A DNA stretch of 43,947 bases from Deltaproteobacteria bacterium (GCA_011375175.1 DRME01000054.1:1-43947), one strand, 5' to 3'. Counted from the stretch's first letter, positions 8,263-16,647 are shown. Numbers and translations: made by a program. The notes: generated by a model not told the origin, from the letters alone.

Positions 8263-8547
8263 ATGACCAAGGCCGATATTGTCGAGATTGTCTTTGAAAA
8301 GGTAGGTTTTTCGAAGAAAGACATCGCCGCTGTGGTCGACCAGATATTCGAGACCATAAAGGCGACCCTCGAACAGGGCGAAAAGGTCAAGATCTCCGGC
8401 TTCGGCAACTTCTCCATACGCCACAAGAGGGCGAGACGGGGGCGCAACCCCCAGACGGGCGACGAGATAACCATCGACGAACGGAAGGTCATGACCTTCA
8501 AGGCGAGCCAGTTGCTCAAGAAGGCCATAAACGAACACAAGCGGTAG
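8263..8547 (+). CDS. ihfA: Integration host factor alpha subunit (HU/IHF family)
   Basis: A small DNA-bending nucleoid protein, normally paired with IHF beta. It has 94 residues with the family signature [21 protein letters not shown] (split here as [12 protein letters not shown] and RGRNPQTG). The RGRNP arm carries the proline that intercalates into bent DNA. It starts at ATG 8263, right after AGGAGGAGG. Position after pheT supports the alpha rather than the beta subunit. IHF commonly binds palindromic intergenic repeats in other bacteria, which may matter for the repeat family here, but that is speculation. Confidence 0.93.
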   Translation: MTKADIVEIVFEKVGFSKKDIAAVVDQIFETIKATLEQGEKVKISGFGNFSIRHKRARRGRNPQTGDEITIDERKVMTFKASQLLKKAINEHKR

Positions 8548-8656
8548 CGCGCTCCGTCTTCGGGCCGAGCCTTTGCCTCGAAGAGGGCGCGGAAAGAGAG
8601 TCCGTTGTCGCCGTTGCGGGGTGCGATCTCCGCTGCGAAAAGGTGGTCGGGCCTTG

Positions 8657-9028
8657 GTGACGAAGAAGAAGACCGGCGAAGACGTGGAGATCCCCGACAG
8701 GCTCTACTTCAAGATCGGCGAGGTGGCCAGGATCGTTCAGGTCAAGCCCCACGTGCTGAGGTACTGGGAGTCGGAGTTCAACGTCTGTCCCCGCAAGTCG
8801 AAGACGAACCAGCGGGTCTACACAAGGCGCGACGTCGAGACCATCCTCGACATCAAGCGTCTCCTCTACGAGGAGAAGTTCACCATCGAAGGGGCCAGGA
8901 GAAAGCTCGAAGAGATGGAGTCCGAGCGCGACCGCCAGCTCGGCCTCCCCTTCAACGACAGCAAATACCTCTCGCTTCTCAAGACGCTGAAGCGGGAACT
9001 CATGAGCATAAGAAAACTGCTTCACTGA
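8657..9028 (+). CDS. MerR-family transcriptional regulator
   Basis: A DNA-binding regulator of 123 residues. The winged helix-turn-helix is [25 protein letters not shown], in two parts [13 protein letters not shown] and [12 protein letters not shown], followed by [16 protein letters not shown] coiled-coil helix (about 75-95) follows for dimerisation. The short C-terminus has no obvious metal- or drug-binding site, so the signal is unknown. Start GTG 8657 (or TTG 8654) is chosen because AAGGTGG lies 8-11 bases upstream. MerR genes of this type commonly follow ihfA in deltaproteobacteria. The last codons and downstream DNA are duplicated at 9073-9124. Confidence 0.88.
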   Translation: MTKKKTGEDVEIPDRLYFKIGEVARIVQVKPHVLRYWESEFNVCPRKSKTNQRVYTRRDVETILDIKRLLYEEKFTIEGARRKLEEMESERDRQLGLPFNDSKYLSLLKTLKRELMSIRKLLH

Positions 9029-9124
9029 CGGTAAGCTTCCGGGTGCCCCTCTTCCCGCGTAATGGAAGGGGGATAAGAAAGCTGCTTCACCGGCGGCAAG
9101 CTTGCAGGGGCCTCTACTTCCCGC
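9008..9124 (+). repeat. Tandem duplication of the merR 3' end
   Basis: About 51 bp at 9008-9058 (ATAAGAAAACTGCTTCACTG onward, covering the last merR codons and stop) recur with roughly ten changes at 9073-9124. The period is 65 bp. The second copy is not translated and has drifted. It looks like an old tandem duplication that left a decayed copy between merR and tRNA-Pro. Confidence 0.7.
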
Positions 9125-9164
9125 CCGCCGCCGGGCCGGGAGGAGGCCGCACATACGACGTGTC

Positions 9165-9241
<77 letters not shown>

Positions 9242-9273
9242 TTACTTTCTTTTTTGTAAAAAAGAAAGTAAGC
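9242..9273. repeat. Perfect AT-rich hairpin abutting tRNA-Pro
   Basis: CTTACTTTCTTTTTT (9242-9256) and its exact complement (9259-9273) form a 15-bp hairpin with a 2-nt loop, starting at the base after the CCA adenine-proximal end. The T-run sits inside the stem rather than after it, so it is not a textbook terminator, although it could end the tRNA transcript. The long-arm, tiny-loop design matches hairpin C of the composite elements. Confidence 0.6.
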
Positions 9274-9375
9274 AAAGAAAAAACAATAGGAAGTTTGCTT
9301 CATGGCAGGTAAATTCGATCTTCGAGCCGCGTTGGTTCTCATGATGGCTGATGAAACGAGGTTCTTCAGCCGAAG

Positions 9376-9457
9376 TTAAGGAAGCTCTGATTAATTACCC
9401 TGGGGGAAACTTTCTGTAGAAAGTTTCCCCCAGTGCAATAAATCAGAGTTGCCTTAA
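9376..9457. repeat. Composite element R2, minimal single-hairpin form
   Basis: TTAAGGAAGCTCTGATTAATTACC (9376-9399 region) runs directly into hairpin A (CTGGGGGAAACTTTC, TGTA loop, complement) and then the right terminal arm TGCAATAAATCAGAG, ending CCTTAA at 9457. The whole forms one 37-bp imperfect stem. The termini TTAAG are repeated directly on each side, a possible 5-bp target duplication. Just downstream, GAGTCTTTGAAGGGG (9459-9473) is the arm of hairpin B. Together with D2 it looks like another element fragment in reverse orientation. Confidence 0.8.
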
Positions 9458-9502
9458 GAGTCTTTGAAGGGGCGTCCTGCCCTCGCCATCTTGCGTTGGG
9501 TG

Positions 9503-9600
9503 GGCTGTGCCGGGGGTACGGGCCGCAAAGGCGTAAAAAAACCCGCCTGGCGCGGGCCGTACCCCCGGTACAGCCGAAGACCCGAATAACATACGATGGG
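9503..9600. repeat. D-type hairpin, copy D2, with conserved tail
   Basis: The stem GGCTGTGCCGGGGGTACGG (9503-9521) pairs with the CCGTACCCCCGG/ACAGCC side ending at 9575, allowing a bulged G and one G-U pair. The apical core is the same as in D1. It is followed by the tail GAATAACATACGA, also present after D3 and D7 and beside D5, with a G variant (GAATAACATACGG) after D4. A further arm related to CTTCTACAGAAAGTTTCCCC ends near 9650, six bases before the stop codon of the minus-strand dehydrogenase. Confidence 0.8.
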
Positions 9601-9655
9601 TCTGGGGGGAACGCGGGCCTGTGGCCCTTCTACAGAAAGTTTCCCCCGGACTGCC

Positions 9656-10621
9656 TCACATCTCCACAAGCACCTTGATCACGCCTTTTGCAGATGCCTT
9701 CTCGAAGGCCTCGACACCGCCTGCAAGGCCGGTGCGCCGGGAGACGAGGGCCTTCACCTCGACGAGCCCCTGCGTCAGGGCCCGCAGCGCCGGCTCGAAA
9801 GGGCCGCAGCGCGAGCCGAGAAGCGTTATTTCGTCGATGACCAGGCGGTTCAGGTCCGCCTCCCGGCGGGCTGCCACCGTCGTCTTCACCACCACCGTGC
9901 CCCGTGGTCTTACGTACCGCAGGGCCTCGGCCACCCCGGCGGGGCGGCCCGTGCACTCCACCACAACGTCGAAGCGGTGACCCCGGCGCATGAGTTCCGC
10001 CCCGTCGGCAGTCGTCTCGATGCCCCGTGTCTCGAGGATGGAGAGTTTGTCGCCGTGACGGCCTGCGCACACCACGCGGCGGCTCCTAAGGGCGAGAACC
10101 TGGGCCGCAAGCAGGCCGAGCCTGCCGTCGCCCATGACGAGCACCCGGTCGTCTTCGCCCACGTCCGTCTGCTCCAGGATCTCGAAGGCCGCCGCCAGCG
10201 GTTCGGTGAAGACCGCCTCCTCGTCGTCCACGCCGTCGTCCACGACGTGGAGGTTTTCCACAGGGAGGGTCAGGTACTCGGCCAGAGCCCCGTCCTTGCC
10301 GGCGATGCCCAGCACCTTCCGGTCCGGGCAGTGGGCCGAGAGGCCCCGGCGGCAGAGGCCGCAGCGCCGGCAGCTTATGTTTATCTCTCCCACGACGCGC
10401 CTGCCCTCCATGAACCGGTCGGCCGCTTTCTCGACCACACCGACGAACTCGTGGCCCGGGACCCCCGCGAAGTCCATGTAGCCCCTCGTTATCTCGAGGT
10501 CCGTTGCGCAGATGCCCGCAAGGGTGACCCTTACGAGCGCCTCGCCGGGCTCCGGCACGGGCACGGGATAGTCCGAAAGCAGGCGCAGTCCGCTCTCTCG
10601 ATGGTAGTGAAGCGCTCGCAT
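9656..10621 (-). CDS. Zinc-dependent medium-chain alcohol dehydrogenase family protein
   Basis: An oxidoreductase of the MDR family, 321 residues, probably NAD(P)-dependent. The catalytic zinc ligands are C38, H57-E58 (PGHEFVG) and the EPLA glutamate near 140. The structural-zinc cysteines C84, C87, C90 and C98 (CRRCGLC...C) are all present. The Rossmann nucleotide loop is GDGRLG at 164-169. The substrate cannot be told from sequence. Relatives include threonine, sorbitol and benzyl alcohol dehydrogenases. It is transcribed away from the sensor kinase and stands alone. Its 3' end abuts the repeat cluster at 9376-9650. Confidence 0.88.
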   Translation of the reverse strand: MRALHYHRESGLRLLSDYPVPVPEPGEALVRVTLAGICATDLEITRGYMDFAGVPGHEFVGVVEKAADRFMEGRRVVGEINISCRRCGLCRRGLSAHCPDRKVLGIAGKDGALAEYLTLPVENLHVVDDGVDDEEAVFTEPLAAAFEILEQTDVGEDDRVLVMGDGRLGLLAAQVLALRSRRVVCAGRHGDKLSILETRGIETTADGAELMRRGHRFDVVVECTGRPAGVAEALRYVRPRGTVVVKTTVAARREADLNRLVIDEITLLGSRCGPFEPALRALTQGLVEVKALVSRRTGLAGGVEAFEKASAKGVIKVLVEM

Positions 10622-11024
10622 CCTTTCATCCCCCCTCCGCCGCCCCGCCTGCGCCCATCGCCCTCACGCCCTGAAGCGGGGAGCCGGGCTCCATGGAGGC
10701 GGCTTTCCTCAATATGATGATATCACCTCAGCCCCAGCCTGTCCATTTGCTCACTGTCCGGGCCGCCGAATTTAAACCTTGCTTTTTTGGAATATTTAGT
10801 TCAATATTTATCGTTAAATGCCGATAGTTATATTATCTTGCCGAATCCTCGTCGAGGGAGGTCGGTCTGCCGCGCCGAGAGGTGCCTTCTGCGTTGCGGA
10901 GAGGGGCTATCGAGGTCCTTGAAGGAGGCTCTCTGAAAACAGAGGGCGGCGGGGCTCTCTCCGGCCATCGCGGAGTGCTCATGCGGCGGACCATCACGGC
11001 GCGCAGCCCTTATGGCTTCGAACG
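10622..11024. other. Divergent intergenic region with AT-rich island
   Basis: No gene is seen in this 403-bp gap between the minus-strand dehydrogenase and the plus-strand kinase. An AT-rich island at about 10766-10840 stands out in GC-rich DNA. It offers TTGCTT (10779-10784) with CAATAT (10802-10807) at 17-bp spacing, and TATTAT at 10831-10836. Any of these could drive the kinase, and I cannot choose between them. The rest is GC-rich and unremarkable. Confidence 0.45.
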
Positions 11025-14000
11025 GTGGTAGCGAAAAGACCTTACAGGATACTTGTTGTTGAGCGGGACCATGAAAGGGCCGTCTCCATGAAGGAGCGGC
11101 TTTCCGCGCTGTCGGGATATCTCGATATCCTGGCCGCCTCGTCCTGCGACGAGGCCGCCGCCGTCGCCGGCGCGGGAGGCTGTGATGTGGCGGTAATCGG
11201 CTCCGTCGGCGAGCCGGCCGCCGTGCTCGAGCGGCTCGTGGAGATCGACTCCCAGAGGCCGGTCATACTCCTCGTCTCCCTGGAGAGCGAGGCCGACCGG
11301 GAGCGGGCGTTCAGGCTCGTGGAGCGGGGCGCGTTCGAATGCGTCGACGGTGGCGAGCGGTTCGCTCTCGAGGGGGCCGTGGTGCGCGCCCTGCGCACCT
11401 CGGAACTCGGCATCAGGCTGAAGGGGCTCGAAAGGGCCCTGGCCGAGAAGACGAGCCACATGGAGAGCATCCTGCGCTCTTCCATCGACCTCGCCATAGC
11501 CGCCACCGACCTCGACTTCCGTATCATATATCTCAACCCCGTGGCTGAAAAGCTCTTCGGCCGCCGGGCCGAAGAAGTGACGGGACGCCCCGTGGACGAC
11601 GTCTTGCTCGGCGACTACCTCGAGCCGGAGCGTATCCGGCCGGCCTTCGACACCGTCAGGCGCAACGGAGAGTTCCGGTGGCGGGCCGAGACGCAAAGGG
11701 ACGGACGGCGGCGCGTGATCGACGCGCTGATCACGGCCATAAGGGATGAGCACGGCGGCATACGCGGCTTCGTCATCGCCTCCAGGGACATCACGGACGA
11801 GAGGATCGCCTGGGAGAGCCTCGATATGCGCCTGCGCCAGCAGGCCCTGGTGGCCGAGTTCGGCCAGTGCGCCCTCGAGATCGTGGACCTCTCGTCCATC
11901 ATGGACGAGGCCGTCAGGGTCGTGGCCAAGGGGCTCGACGTGGAGTTCGCCAAGGTCCTCGAGCTCAACGAAGAGCGCGACGCCTTCCTCCTGGCGGCGG
12001 GCGTGGGATGGAAGGAGGGGCTCGTCGGGAGCGCGAAGGTCGGCGCCGGCATGGACTCGCAGGCCGGATACACACTCCACGCCGATGGGCCGGTGGTGGT
12101 CTCGGAGCTCTCCTCCGACCCCCGTTTCAAGGGACCCGCGCTGCTCAGGGATCACGGCGTGGTCAGCGGTCTGAGCGTGCTGCTCCACGGGGCGGACAGG
12201 CCCTACGGCGTCCTCGGCGCCCATACCGCGAAAAGACGCGTCTTCACGGGCGACGACATCAACTTCCTCCAGTCCGTGGCCAACGTCCTCTCGGCCGCCA
12301 TCGTGCGGCGCCGCCTCGAACTCGACATGCAGTTCGTCGTCGGCGCAACCGCCTTCGTTAGCGGCGAGGAGTTCTTCACCGAACTCGTAAGGCGGCTTGC
12401 CGAGGTCCTCGGCGTTCGCTACGCCCTCATCTGCGAGCTCGTCGAGGACGGCACGGCGGCGGAGACGCTCGCCGTCTGGGCCGGAGGCGAAAAGAGCGCC
12501 AACTTCAGGTATCGGCTCAAGGGCACGCCCTGCGAGCAGGTCGTCACGGGGCAGGTGGAGTGCTACTACCCCGAGGGGGTGGCCGAACTCTTCCCCGAGG
12601 ACCGCATGCTCGCCGAGATGGGCATCGAGAGCTACCGCGGCGTGGCGCTCGTCGCAAGCAGCGGCGAGGTCGTCGGTCTTCTCGTCGTGCTCCACGACAA
12701 GAGGATGCCGAAGGAACGCAACGTCGAGACCTTTCTGCGGCTCTTCGCCTCCCGTATCGGCGCCGAGATCGAGCGGGTGCGGGCCGAAAGACGCCTCAAG
12801 TACCGCACCACCGTGGAGAAGGCCATAGCCCGCGTGTCGGCGCGCTTCGCCTCGTCGCCCGAGACCACGGTGAACGAGGCCCTGGCCGTCATGGGAGAAG
12901 CCGTCGACGCCGACAGGGTCCATGTCTGCATGATAAGCGACGACGGCAGGTACGTGAGCAACACCCACGAGTGGTGCAACGACGGTGTAGAGTCGCGCAG
13001 GGAACTCCTCCAGAACATAGAGGTCGGACGTATCGCATGGCTGCTCGAAAGGCTCGGCCGCGACGAGAACATAATAGTGGGTTCCGTCGAATCCCTCTCC
13101 GAAGACGCCGCCGGCATACGGGGACTCATGAAACTGCGTGGAGCGCGGTCCGTCATCATCGTGCCCATGAAGGACAGCGACGGCTCCCTCACCGGCTTCA
13201 TAGGCTTTGACAGCGTCCGGCGCGGACGCGCCTGGTCCGACGACGACGCCGGCATGCTCCGTGTGGTGAGCGACCTGATAGCAGGCCACCGGGCGCGCAA
13301 GCGCACGGCCATGCACCTCAAAAAGCTCGAAAACGCCATAGAACAGGCCGTCGAGATGGTCGTCGTCACCGACTCTTCCGGTGTCATCGAGTACGTAAAC
13401 CCCGCCGTCTCGCGCATAAGCGGCTACAGCCGCGAAGAGCTGATAGGCAGGACGCCGGCCGTATTCAAGTCGGGCCACCAGGACGGGGAGTTCTACCGCC
13501 GCCTGTGGGAGACCATTATGGACGGCCGCATCTGGAGTGGCGAGCTCGTCAACAGGGGAAAGGACGGCGCCCTCTGGAACGAGGAGATGACCATCTCGCC
13601 CATAAAGGACGAAAACGGGGAAGTCACCCACTTCGTGGCCATAAAACGCGACATAAGCGAGAAGAAACGGCTCGAGGAACGGCTTCGCCGCAGCGAGAGG
13701 CTCTCCTCCATAGGCACGCTCGTCTCCGGCGTGGCCCACGAGCTCAACAACCCCCTCACCGCCATACTCGGCTTTTCCGAAGGGCTGGTCGAGATGGAAG
13801 ACCTCGACGAGCATGTGAGAAGCGATCTCGACGTCATAGCCGCCCAGTCGCGCCGGGCCGTGGAGATCGTGCGGGGGCTGCTCAGGTTCACCGGCGTGAA
13901 GACCTCCTCCAAGGTGTCGCTCGACATCAACGAGCTGATATCGGGCGTGCTCGAGTTCCAGGGGCGGGACCTGGCACGCAGCGGCATAGAAGTGAGACGC

Positions 14001-14795
14001 GAGTTCACCGAGCCGCTTCCTCCCGTCCTCGGCGACGCCACACAACTGCAGCAGGTCTTCCTCAACATCGTCTCCAACGCCCAGTACGAGATGCGCAGCG
14101 CAAACGGCGGCGGAGTGCTCACCGTCAGGACCTCTTCCTCCGACGACGAGGTGCGCGCCGTGTTCGAAAACAACGGCCCCCCCATACCGGAACACGTCAT
14201 GGCCAACATCTTCGACCCCTTCTTTACGGGCAAGAAGGTGGGTGACGGCACGGGACTGGGGCTCTCCATCGCCTACGCCGTGGTCAAGGAGCACGGCGGA
14301 GGGATCTGGGCCGAAAACATCGACGACGGCGTGAGGTTTACCGTGACCTTGCCCGCCGCCGCTCCTGCGCCGCGGGAAAAGAGGCCTGCCCGTGACGCCG
14401 CCGCGGCGTCCGCGGCCGCCGCGGACGCACGGGTGCTCGTCGTCGAGGACGACGAAGCCATCGGCCGCTGGCTCGAACGGGTCCTCCTGTCCAGGGGATT
14501 CGAGGTCGTCAGGGCCGCCAACGGCAAGGAGGCCGTCACCGTACTCGACGGCGACCCGGCTTTCGACTGCGTCCTCTCCGACGTGAAGATGCCGGAGATG
14601 ACGGGCATAGAGCTGGGAGCGTGGATAGCCGACAACAGGCCGAACCTTCTCGGCAGACTCGTCCTTCTCACTGGCGCCATAGACAAGGAGGTGGACAAGT
14701 GCTGCGCCCGCTGGGGCTGTCGCTACATGATGAAGCCCCTCAACAGCAAAAAGCTTGTCGAAACGGTATCCGCCATCTCCGAACCCTCGCCCTGA
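11025..14795 (+). CDS. Hybrid sensor histidine kinase with PAS/GAF array and receiver
   Basis: A cytoplasmic signal-transduction kinase of 1256 residues with no membrane segment. The order is a receiver-like domain (about 5-125), PAS (about 145-260), three GAF-like domains (about 285-435, 440-590 and 600-765), PAS (about 775-890), HisKA with phospho-acceptor H905 in GVAHELNNPL, an ATPase domain (N box FLNIVSNAQ, G box GDGTGLGLS), an Ala-rich linker and a receiver with D1186 (LSDVKMPEMTG) and K1237. The N-terminal receiver appears inactive, because its expected aspartate position reads VAVIGSV. Signals are unknown and no haem or flavin residues are evident. The start is GTG 11025. No response-regulator gene is adjacent. 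Confidence 0.92.
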   Translation: MVAKRPYRILVVERDHERAVSMKERLSALSGYLDILAASSCDEAAAVAGAGGCDVAVIGSVGEPAAVLERLVEIDSQRPVILLVSLESEADRERAFRLVERGAFECVDGGERFALEGAVVRALRTSELGIRLKGLERALAEKTSHMESILRSSIDLAIAATDLDFRIIYLNPVAEKLFGRRAEEVTGRPVDDVLLGDYLEPERIRPAFDTVRRNGEFRWRAETQRDGRRRVIDALITAIRDEHGGIRGFVIASRDITDERIAWESLDMRLRQQALVAEFGQCALEIVDLSSIMDEAVRVVAKGLDVEFAKVLELNEERDAFLLAAGVGWKEGLVGSAKVGAGMDSQAGYTLHADGPVVVSELSSDPRFKGPALLRDHGVVSGLSVLLHGADRPYGVLGAHTAKRRVFTGDDINFLQSVANVLSAAIVRRRLELDMQFVVGATAFVSGEEFFTELVRRLAEVLGVRYALICELVEDGTAAETLAVWAGGEKSANFRYRLKGTPCEQVVTGQVECYYPEGVAELFPEDRMLAEMGIESYRGVALVASSGEVVGLLVVLHDKRMPKERNVETFLRLFASRIGAEIERVRAERRLKYRTTVEKAIARVSARFASSPETTVNEALAVMGEAVDADRVHVCMISDDGRYVSNTHEWCNDGVESRRELLQNIEVGRIAWLLERLGRDENIIVGSVESLSEDAAGIRGLMKLRGARSVIIVPMKDSDGSLTGFIGFDSVRRGRAWSDDDAGMLRVVSDLIAGHRARKRTAMHLKKLENAIEQAVEMVVVTDSSGVIEYVNPAVSRISGYSREELIGRTPAVFKSGHQDGEFYRRLWETIMDGRIWSGELVNRGKDGALWNEEMTISPIKDENGEVTHFVAIKRDISEKKRLEERLRRSERLSSIGTLVSGVAHELNNPLTAILGFSEGLVEMEDLDEHVRSDLDVIAAQSRRAVEIVRGLLRFTGVKTSSKVSLDINELISGVLEFQGRDLARSGIEVRREFTEPLPPVLGDATQLQQVFLNIVSNAQYEMRSANGGGVLTVRTSSSDDEVRAVFENNGPPIPEHVMANIFDPFFTGKKVGDGTGLGLSIAYAVVKEHGGGIWAENIDDGVRFTVTLPAAAPAPREKRPARDAAAASAAAADARVLVVEDDEAIGRWLERVLLSRGFEVVRAANGKEAVTVLDGDPAFDCVLSDVKMPEMTGIELGAWIADNRPNLLGRLVLLTGAIDKEVDKCCARWGCRYMMKPLNSKKLVETVSAISEPSP

Positions 14796-14864
14796 GAGCC
14801 GCCTTACAGTCCCTTCCATTCTTACGCAAATCCGTAACAGCGTCATGCATGGAGCGCCGATCTA

Positions 14865-14873
14865 TGCTATAAT
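14865..14873 (+). promoter_or_regulatory. Extended -10 promoter for the diguanylate cyclase
   Basis: TGC followed by TATAAT (14868-14873) is a perfect extended -10 element. No good -35 is present at 17 bp (ATGCAT at 14845). It lies 129 bp before the ATG at 15002 and after the kinase gene, so the cyclase probably has its own transcript. Confidence 0.55.
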
Positions 14874-15001
14874 AGTAAGAAAGCCCTGACTCATTCTCCA
14901 GACGGCTGCTGCCGGAGTTCGCCTTTCGGCCGCAAGGGCCGCCGACAGGCTTTGAGAGGCTTCGCAAGAAATACAGATGACCGTTAAACTCCGGTACCAT
15001 C

Positions 15002-16336
15002 ATGCTTCGCATAAGGACACGTCTTCTCCTGGGATACAGCGTCGGCGTCCTTCTGTTCCTCGTCGTGGGCTCCATAGGGCTCTATTCGCGCCAGACCCTC
15101 TCCGACGCGCTGGGGAATGTGGGCAGCGCGGCCGTCGAGCTCGACGTGCTCCACAAGCTGACCCTCGCAGTCCACATGGGCCTTGTCATGCCCCCCAACA
15201 ACTACGTCCTCACCGCAGACCCGGCCGAGCGCACCCGCTTCGACGACGGCCTGCGCGACGCCGAGTCACTCCTCTCCCGCTACGGCGCCCTTGCCGGCAG
15301 TGACAGGAGACTGCTCGACGACATGAGGTCGAGGATCTCCGAGCTCAGGACCCTGGGCGGCGAGATCTTCAGCCTGCCGCCCGACAGACTCGACTACGCC
15401 TCCGCCCGCCTCTCCCGCCTCAACGACGCCTCGCGGACGCTGCTCCACAGGCTGCGCATCGCCGGAAGCGAAAAGGAGGCCGAGCTCGAGAGCCGCATCG
15501 AACGCGGACAGCGGGTCTTGACCTTCGTATCCCGCTCCATGATGGCCGGAGCGGCCGCCGTGCTGATCCTCGGCGTGCTCACCATCCTCTACCTCGACCG
15601 CATGGTGAGGATCCCCGTGGAAAGACTCAGCGACGGCGTCAAGGGCATAGGCGCCGGCCGGTGGACGAAGGTGGAGATAGATGACGACGCCGAGATAGGC
15701 AGGCTGGCCGAGGAGTTCAACGCCATGGTCGACAGGCTCAGCGAGTACTACGAGGCCCTCGAGAGCAAGGTTGCCGAGAGGACCCGCGAACTGGAGGAGG
15801 CCAACAGGCGGCTCGAGATCCTTGCCGTGACCGACGGCCTGACAGGCCTATACAACCACCGCTACTTCTACGAACGCCTCGCCCAGGAATTCCACCGCAC
15901 CGTGCGCTACGGCCGCCCCCTCTCCTTCCTCATGATAGACATCGACCGCTTCAAGGAGATAAACGACACCCACGGTCACATGGAGGGCGACAAGATACTC
16001 TGCGAGCTGACCCGCATCATAAGACGCGGCGTGCGCGAGACCGACATCGCGGCCCGTTACGGCGGCGAGGAGTTCGCCGTCATCCTGCCGGAGATCGACA
16101 AGGAAGGCGCCGCCGTCCTCGGCGAAAGACTGAGACTCATGATCGAGAACCACGACTGGCGGACCGTCACAGCCGGCCTCGTCGAACGCGTCACCGTGAG
16201 CATAGGGATCGCTTCCTGGCCCGACGACGCCGAAAACGCCCAGGGCCTCGTGGCCGAGGCCGACAGGGCCCTCTACGAGGCCAAACAAAAAGGCCGCAAC
16301 AGGGTCGTCATGGCCCATCGCCGCGCCACCGTCTGA
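15002..16336 (+). CDS. Membrane diguanylate cyclase with HAMP and GGDEF domains
   Basis: Makes cyclic di-GMP from two GTP at the inner membrane. Of its 444 residues, the first transmembrane helix is at about 8-27, an extracytoplasmic sensor region at 28-175 and the second helix at about 177-197. A HAMP domain and coiled coil (VAERTRELEEANRRLE) follow, then GGDEF. The active site is GGEEF at 354-358. The product-inhibition I-site RETD (345-348) sits five residues before it, so the enzyme should be active and feedback-inhibited. The N-terminal layout resembles chemoreceptors. The ligand is unknown. Confidence 0.93.
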   Translation: MLRIRTRLLLGYSVGVLLFLVVGSIGLYSRQTLSDALGNVGSAAVELDVLHKLTLAVHMGLVMPPNNYVLTADPAERTRFDDGLRDAESLLSRYGALAGSDRRLLDDMRSRISELRTLGGEIFSLPPDRLDYASARLSRLNDASRTLLHRLRIAGSEKEAELESRIERGQRVLTFVSRSMMAGAAAVLILGVLTILYLDRMVRIPVERLSDGVKGIGAGRWTKVEIDDDAEIGRLAEEFNAMVDRLSEYYEALESKVAERTRELEEANRRLEILAVTDGLTGLYNHRYFYERLAQEFHRTVRYGRPLSFLMIDIDRFKEINDTHGHMEGDKILCELTRIIRRGVRETDIAARYGGEEFAVILPEIDKEGAAVLGERLRLMIENHDWRTVTAGLVERVTVSIGIASWPDDAENAQGLVAEADRALYEAKQKGRNRVVMAHRRATV

Positions 16337-16348
16337 CCCGCTCTCTTT

Positions 16349-16553
16349 GGAAACTCCGATTAATTACCCTGGGGGAAACTTTCTGTAGAAAGTTTCCCCC
16401 AGACCCCCTTCAAAGACTTTCGATACGAGTTGGTTTCCCCCTGTTTTGCTTTGCAAAACAGGGGGAAACCAACTCGCTTCAAAAGTTTTTGGAGGGAGTC
16501 TGAGGGAACCTTTTTACAAAAAGGTTCCCTCAGTGCAATTAATCGGAGCTTCC
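16349..16553. repeat. Composite palindromic element R3 (complete three-hairpin form)
   Basis: The best-preserved copy. Terminal arms GGAAACTCCGATTAATTACC (16349-16368) and TGCAATTAATCGGAGCTTCC (16534-16553) pair over most of their length and enclose three hairpins. Hairpin A (16369-16402) has 15-bp arms and a TGTA loop. Hairpin B (16403-16499) has an inner perfect 24-bp-arm palindrome at 16426-16476. Hairpin C (16500-16533) has 16-bp arms. Drawn as one strand it is a four-way junction. The inner palindrome of B (CGAGTTGGTTTCCCCC start) differs wholly from other copies yet is perfectly paired. In the terminal arms CCGATT/AATCGG replaces CTGATT/AATCAG, a compensated change. Confidence 0.9.
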
Positions 16554-16647
16554 TTGGAAGCGCCGCAGGGGCGTGAAAGTAAATATTGCATGGCGGGGCG
16601 GGAAATGATAAAAATACAATTTGTGAAGAATTTTCAAGGAGGACGCC

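Noticed and set aside
9302-9379. A 25-codon open frame ([20 protein letters not shown] start) with AGGAAG nine bases upstream
   Set aside because: It is too short to judge, its stop lies inside the R2 terminus, and nothing supports expression. Kept only as a note.
9596-10717. Plus-strand open frame of 373 codons opposite the dehydrogenase
   Set aside because: The minus strand encodes a complete zinc dehydrogenase with all metal ligands. The plus-strand frame has no recognisable features and begins inside a repeat.
11010-14846. Very long open frame on the minus strand opposite the kinase
   Set aside because: It mirrors the sensor kinase codons, is rich in His, Val and Gly with no family resemblance, and is explained by GC-biased third positions. 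The same applies to 26988-31289 (minus) over bamA and lolD and to 922-2607 (minus) over thrS.
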